Positions 60,601 to 64,000 of a stretch of 64,000 nt of DNA are shown piece after piece; position 1 is the stretch's first letter; every line of letters begins with the position of its first letter. This DNA is from Mercurialis annua (lineage: Eukaryota > Streptophyta > Magnoliopsida > Malpighiales > Euphorbiaceae): the NCBI RefSeq assembly GCF_937616625.2, contig NC_065570.1, positions 24,328,046 through 24,392,045 on the forward strand. The letters run 5' to 3'. The notes beneath the pieces are model-generated. The model made no database searches and was not told the origin of the DNA. It saw only the letters and a program-made list of their open reading frames with translations. Made by a program: the position numbers and the translations under genes.

Positions 60601-60752
60601 TTTACAAACGTTGCGAAACAAATCCAAACGTTTCACCTTTTTAGAAATTTGAGCCAAACATTTACAAATGTTATGAAAGAAATCCAAATGTTTCACCTTT
60701 TTAGCAATTTGAGCCAAACGTTTACAAACGTTGCGAAACAAATACAAGCGTT
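51614..60752 (-). repeat. 60-bp satellite array, block D, inverted, with higher-order repeat
   Basis: About 150 units are all in the opposite orientation to blocks A-C (AAATCCAAACGTTTCACC, AATTTAAGCCAAACGTTTAC). A marker unit with CAAACCCTTAAAAACTTT recurs at 51657, 52801, 54423, 55295, 57083, 57958 and 59742. Spacings from 54423 are 872, 1788, 875 and 1784 bp, a composite higher-order period of about 2.66 kb. Plus-strand ORFs up to 157 codons (56136-56609) are periodic satellite peptide and are not genes. The array is cut by an LTR at 60753. Confidence 0.96.
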
Positions 60753-63248
60753 TGTAATACCCCGTAAAATTAAAGGATTAAATTATTCCACATAAGGAAT
60801 AATTTATAGGACCGGGAGAACGTAAATTAAATTTAAGGATAAATTTAATTTATAGTATCTCCGGAAATATAAAATAGTTATAGAAGTTAAAATATAAAAA
60901 ATTGGATATTTATATTTTAACTAACGGGAATTAAGAAATGCTTATAAATTAAAATAGGATAATTTATAAGTCCCGTGTGAATATTTTTGGAGTCAATATT
61001 CATGAAATATTTTTAGAAAGTTACCCCTAAAATTTTATAGAATTTGGAGATAGAAATTTTATTAAGTGGGTCTAATTTAGCCCTAATAAATCTTTAATGA
61101 TTTATTAAAAATAAAATATAAGTCCCGTGAGAATAAGAATTATGTTTTTATTCTAATTACGAATTATGGAATTCGTGGTTAAAATTTCATAAAATTTGGA
61201 GTTCGTTGTCCGTTTTAGTTACGGACGAGTATTTAAGAATTTGGGTTAAAGTAACGCGTGAATACCTAGGGACTAGTTTGGCTTTTAGCCAAACTATATA
61301 TCAATATGAATTCAAATGAATTCATTAGTTGCAGAAATAGAAAACTTAGGTTTTCATTACAGAGGCGCGGCGACGACTTCGGGCGACGGTAGGTTCGACG
61401 ATTTCGATCCGATTTCTCGTTTCTAACTCAAATTTCTTCGGTAATCCATTAATAATCGAAGTTATAACCGTTATTTTGAATTTGGTTATATAGAAAATGG
61501 ATTATATTCGAATATATAACGGTTACCGTATCGAATCGAACGTATACGTAATGATTTTACGTTCCGATAGCGGAAATGGATAGATTGGTGTTTGTATATG
61601 TGTTTAGGATCGAAAAGTGGCGTTTTAGCACGTCGGAAAGCCCGGGAAATCGAGTTTCCCGGGGCTGTGCACGACTGGTGCACGAACGTGCACTTATAGT
61701 GCACGAACGTGCACCAGCCATGGTGCACGATCGTGCACTAGCCTGGGTGCACGAACGTGCACCCAAGGTGCACGAACGTGCACCAGGCAGCACGACCGTG
61801 CACAGGGTTGCACGATCGTGCTGCCATGGCTCGAAGGGGGGAGTGTTTTGGGGCTTTTTTCCCTAACTTTCGACGGAAGTAATCGTCGAACTATGGGTGA
61901 TTTAAAGGATTAAAAGAATAGAGATGTTTTAATTGGGTCCTCTATTAATCAAAGTGATTAATAGTTAGAGGACTATGAGTTGATATCGAAAATGAGTATA
62001 GAATAGATATGTTACATGTTAGTAATGTCAATAGAAAGTCTACTCTTTAGAGTTAGAGTTCTTGTTTCAATTGTGTTTAACAATTATTTTCTAACTAGAT
62101 CCAACGAGCAAGCAGGCTACTGGACCAGGAGAGTAGAGGGTGAACGAGAACTGTTTTGTGGATAACGGTTTTGTGAGTTCGCATATTTACTTTTGAATAT
62201 TGATGCCAAAACATTTATAACTAAAAATGTGTTTGAAATTGCATTGCATAGAGTCAATTTGAAACCAATATATAGATCCACTGGAACGTGCTATCTATTG
62301 GGCAACAATAGAACTGTGTGATCACCGGTATTAATAAAACATTGCATTGCATACTAGTTGGGTTCTTTGGCCAGATGCTTGCAAAGCGGCCAAGACCTAA
62401 CAGGTTATCCTGGGGAGCCAGTAATTTGATTTACGGCCCAGCAAACCTTACACAGAGATAAGATGATTGTGATAACATGAGTTCACATTTCATCCTGTGT
62501 TAAACAAGAGAGCACGAACTGTGACATTAATCACAGTTAACCAAATGGGGTTTCTCTTAGGGTTTCATTTGGATCGGTTATTTGGCTGCACAAAGTGTGT
62601 TTACATGTGATTTCTGCTTTTATTAATATGCTTGAGTAACTATGTGAATTCACTCATATTTGACCCCCGTTGATTTCCCTTTTCACAGGTAAATGATATT
62701 TTGACGTGACAAGACTTCCAATTCTTTCTCTGGAAGTTGTAACTAAATAAAGGTCACTCTAGAGCTGCAGAGTAGTTCTAGCTCCGAACAGTAGTTCAAT
62801 TGTAAATGCTTAAACTCTAATATGAAACTACTGTGAGTATCATTTTGGGACAAAAGCATGTTTTTATAAAAATGGCTTTTGCCAATTGTTTATAAGAAAC
62901 CTGGTTTTGATAAAAATTTTGTAATTAATTAAGTGGCATGCTTAAACCAGTTACTTGACATGATAATTGGTTTGCCCCGCTGGCATTGTTTTTGGACAGG
63001 GTTGTGTCAAGGTGTGTGCAGTATACATGTATTACCCTGAGTCCAAAAATGCGATTGCATGGTTTTGATTACACGTTTATTTGAAGGTTTTCAAATACTT
63101 GCGAAAAGAAATTGAGACCTTTTATGTTTTCAAAACGCGAAAAGTTTTTACTGTTTTTCCTAGGCTTGCTACGGGTTTTGGAACAACCATTCCCATTCCC
63201 TAGCGCCGGTCTCGACACGAGTTTCTAAGAGGAAATCGGGTCGTGACA
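60753..63248 (+). repeat. 5' LTR of third element
   Basis: 2496 bp, TGTAATACCCC to GGGTCGTGACA. It contains CCCGGGAAA/TTTCCCGGG arms (61641-61663), a palindrome array (61678-61821), the conserved CTACTCTTTAGAGTTAG motif near 62040, and the family-wide GGAACGTGCTATCTATTGGG block near 62284. Confidence 0.93.
61641..61821. repeat. GTGCAC palindrome array in LTR
   Basis: GTGCACGAACGTGCAC occurs at 61678, 61699, 61747 and 61768. The perfect palindrome GTGCACGATCGTGCAC lies at 61723, and variants at 61790 (GCACGACCGTGCAC) and 61810 (TTGCACGATCGTGC). Starts are 21 or 24 bp apart, about two helical turns. A GGGAAA/TTTCCC hairpin precedes the array. It is strikingly G/C-rich compared with the surrounding LTR. 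Confidence 0.93.
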
Positions 63249-63252
63249 AAGT

Positions 63253-63264
63253 TGGTATCAGAGC
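63253..63264 (+). promoter_or_regulatory. primer binding site (initiator Met tRNA type)
   Basis: TGGTATCAGAGC lies four bases after the LTR end, identical to the site in the other two elements. Confidence 0.95.
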
Positions 63265-63553
63265 AATGTTGTAGAACTGGAATGTCTACAGTAACATTGC
63301 CGATACTCGAATAGTAGAGTCTAAGGAACTACTGCAGCAATAGGATTTGAGTCATGTCTTTGATATGTCATCATTTAATGGTAAATATTCAGCTTTTCCT
63401 TAGGTTGTGAATTTAGAATGTGTCTGATATGAGTTATATATTGTTATACGCATGAGCACGTGGAGTGTGACCATGGAGATGGTTATATGCGTTCATGTTG
63501 GATTTGTATTTGTTGTTCTTCATTTGATTGCAGTGTGGTTTGATTTGGTTAGG
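63265..63553 (+). other. untranslated leader of third element
   Basis: About 290 bp with no ORF. It keeps CTAAGGAACTACTGCAGCAA, as in the leaders of the other two elements. Probable packaging/leader region. Confidence 0.7.
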
Positions 63554-64000
63554 ATGGCTGACCAAAGGCAAACTCGTGGTCGAGCTGCGATGATACGAGA
63601 TGCACCCGAAGAGGCTTATGATGAGTCGTCTGTGCATATAGGGCAACATGAACCGGCCAACGTAGCAGGTAGAGGCCGTGGGCGTGGTAGACCTAGAGGT
63701 AGAGCTAGAGGTCAAGCTGTGGAGGAACAGGAACCAGTTCAGGCTCCTGGGATACCACAACAACCTAACGCGCCAGGCTTCAACTTTAATCAGTTCTTAG
63801 CTGGAGTTGCAGCTATGCAGGCTAACCAAGTGGAGAATCAGGCTATGCATAGGGAGCAACTATTGCAACAACAACAGCGTGTTGGTGCAAATGTTGATAG
63901 AGACAGTGTTTTGGCTTATATGCGGCTCAAACCAACAGAATTTGATGGTTCAGGCGATGCATTGGATTTTCTTGAGGAAGTTGAGCGTAATGCTAGACGT
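63554..64000 (+). CDS. gag: gag polyprotein, N-terminal part (runs off window)
   Basis: ATG at 63554 opens 149 codons without a stop to the window edge. The protein starts MADQRQTRGRAAMIRD, has an Arg/Gly-rich tract (GRGRGRGRPRGRARG), a Pro/Gln-rich stretch, FNFNQFLAGVAAMQANQ, a Gln run, and then LKPTEFDGSGDALDFLEE, the start of the retrotransposon gag domain. The same order of features is in the gag pseudogene at 39101-40551 (Gly/Arg tract, FTTFLAGI, NPTSFDGTGDALDFLEE). It would form the virus-like particle around element RNA. The frame is intact as far as visible, so this may be the least damaged element in the window. Confidence 0.9.
   Translation, partial: MADQRQTRGRAAMIRDAPEEAYDESSVHIGQHEPANVAGRGRGRGRPRGRARGQAVEEQEPVQAPGIPQQPNAPGFNFNQFLAGVAAMQANQVENQAMHREQLLQQQQRVGANVDRDSVLAYMRLKPTEFDGSGDALDFLEEVERNARR

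Larger units (their letters stand above)
60753..64000 (+). mobile_element. Tekay-like LTR retrotransposon, 5' part
   Basis: TGTAATACCCCG starts directly in a satellite unit. A full 2.5-kb 5' LTR, primer site, leader and open gag start follow, and the element leaves the window at 64000. The flanking five bases are GCGTT (60748-60752), the expected target duplication. The LTR is distant from the other two families here but shares its start, its end block (TTGCTACGGGTTTTGG...CGGGTCGTGACA) and the leader motif AAGGAACTACTGC. Confidence 0.92.

Noticed and set aside
1..60752. CENP-B-box-like or telomere-like motif in the satellite
   Set aside because: TTTCGTAACG shares only a TTCG with the CENP-B box and lacks the CGGG part; no TTTAGGG arrays are present.
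61486..61866. Overlapping ORFs with ARSCT and VHERAP repeats
   Set aside because: They are translations of the GTGCAC palindrome array inside an LTR, open on both strands because of the repeat.

Overview
The window is plant nuclear heterochromatin, probably pericentromeric or another satellite block of a dicot. Four things point this way. Half of it is a 60-bp tandem satellite. The satellite is invaded by chromovirus-type Ty3/gypsy (Tekay-like) elements with 2.5-2.9 kb LTRs and initiator-Met-tRNA primer sites. The one cellular-type gene has many small phase-0 introns and a plant DUF1985 domain. There are no operons or other prokaryotic features. The species cannot be told from the sequence.

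Layout. (1) 1-4603: satellite with GTTTGTAAAC-type units on +, broken by a ~365-bp inverted island and a 51-bp unique spacer. (2) 4604-14552: LTR element on + with TSD GTAAA. Its 4.6-kb interior has no gag-pol (LARD-like), and its 3' LTR lacks the first ~497 bp. (3) 14553-32680: 18 kb of satellite on +, including a near-identical ~4.2-kb segmental tandem duplication. (4) 32681-43749: Tekay-like element on - with TSD GGATT and both LTRs. Its gag-pol is complete in domain order but broken by stop codons and frameshifts, and the RT catalytic motif is altered. (5) 43750-44272: satellite on +. (6) 44273-49064: DUF1985 gene on -, at least eight coding exons, cut off at its 3' end by the satellite. 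(7) 49065-51613: truncated solo LTR on +. (8) 51614-60752: satellite in the opposite orientation, with a ~2.66-kb higher-order repeat. (9) 60753-64000: third LTR element on +, with full 5' LTR, PBS and the start of an open gag ORF that runs off the window.

Nothing here forms a pathway. The story is structural: a methylation-eroded satellite, repeated LTR insertion into it, inversions and segmental duplication, and a truncated MULE/Ulp1-type host gene at an orientation switch. The most unusual items are the 30+30-bp structure of the satellite monomer, its higher-order organisation, the palindrome arrays in the LTRs (especially GTGCACGAACGTGCAC repeated at 21/24-bp spacing), the LTR-fragment content of the coding-free element, and the duplicated small exons in the DUF1985 gene. 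All ORFs inside the satellite are by-products of a repeat length divisible by three and are not called as genes.
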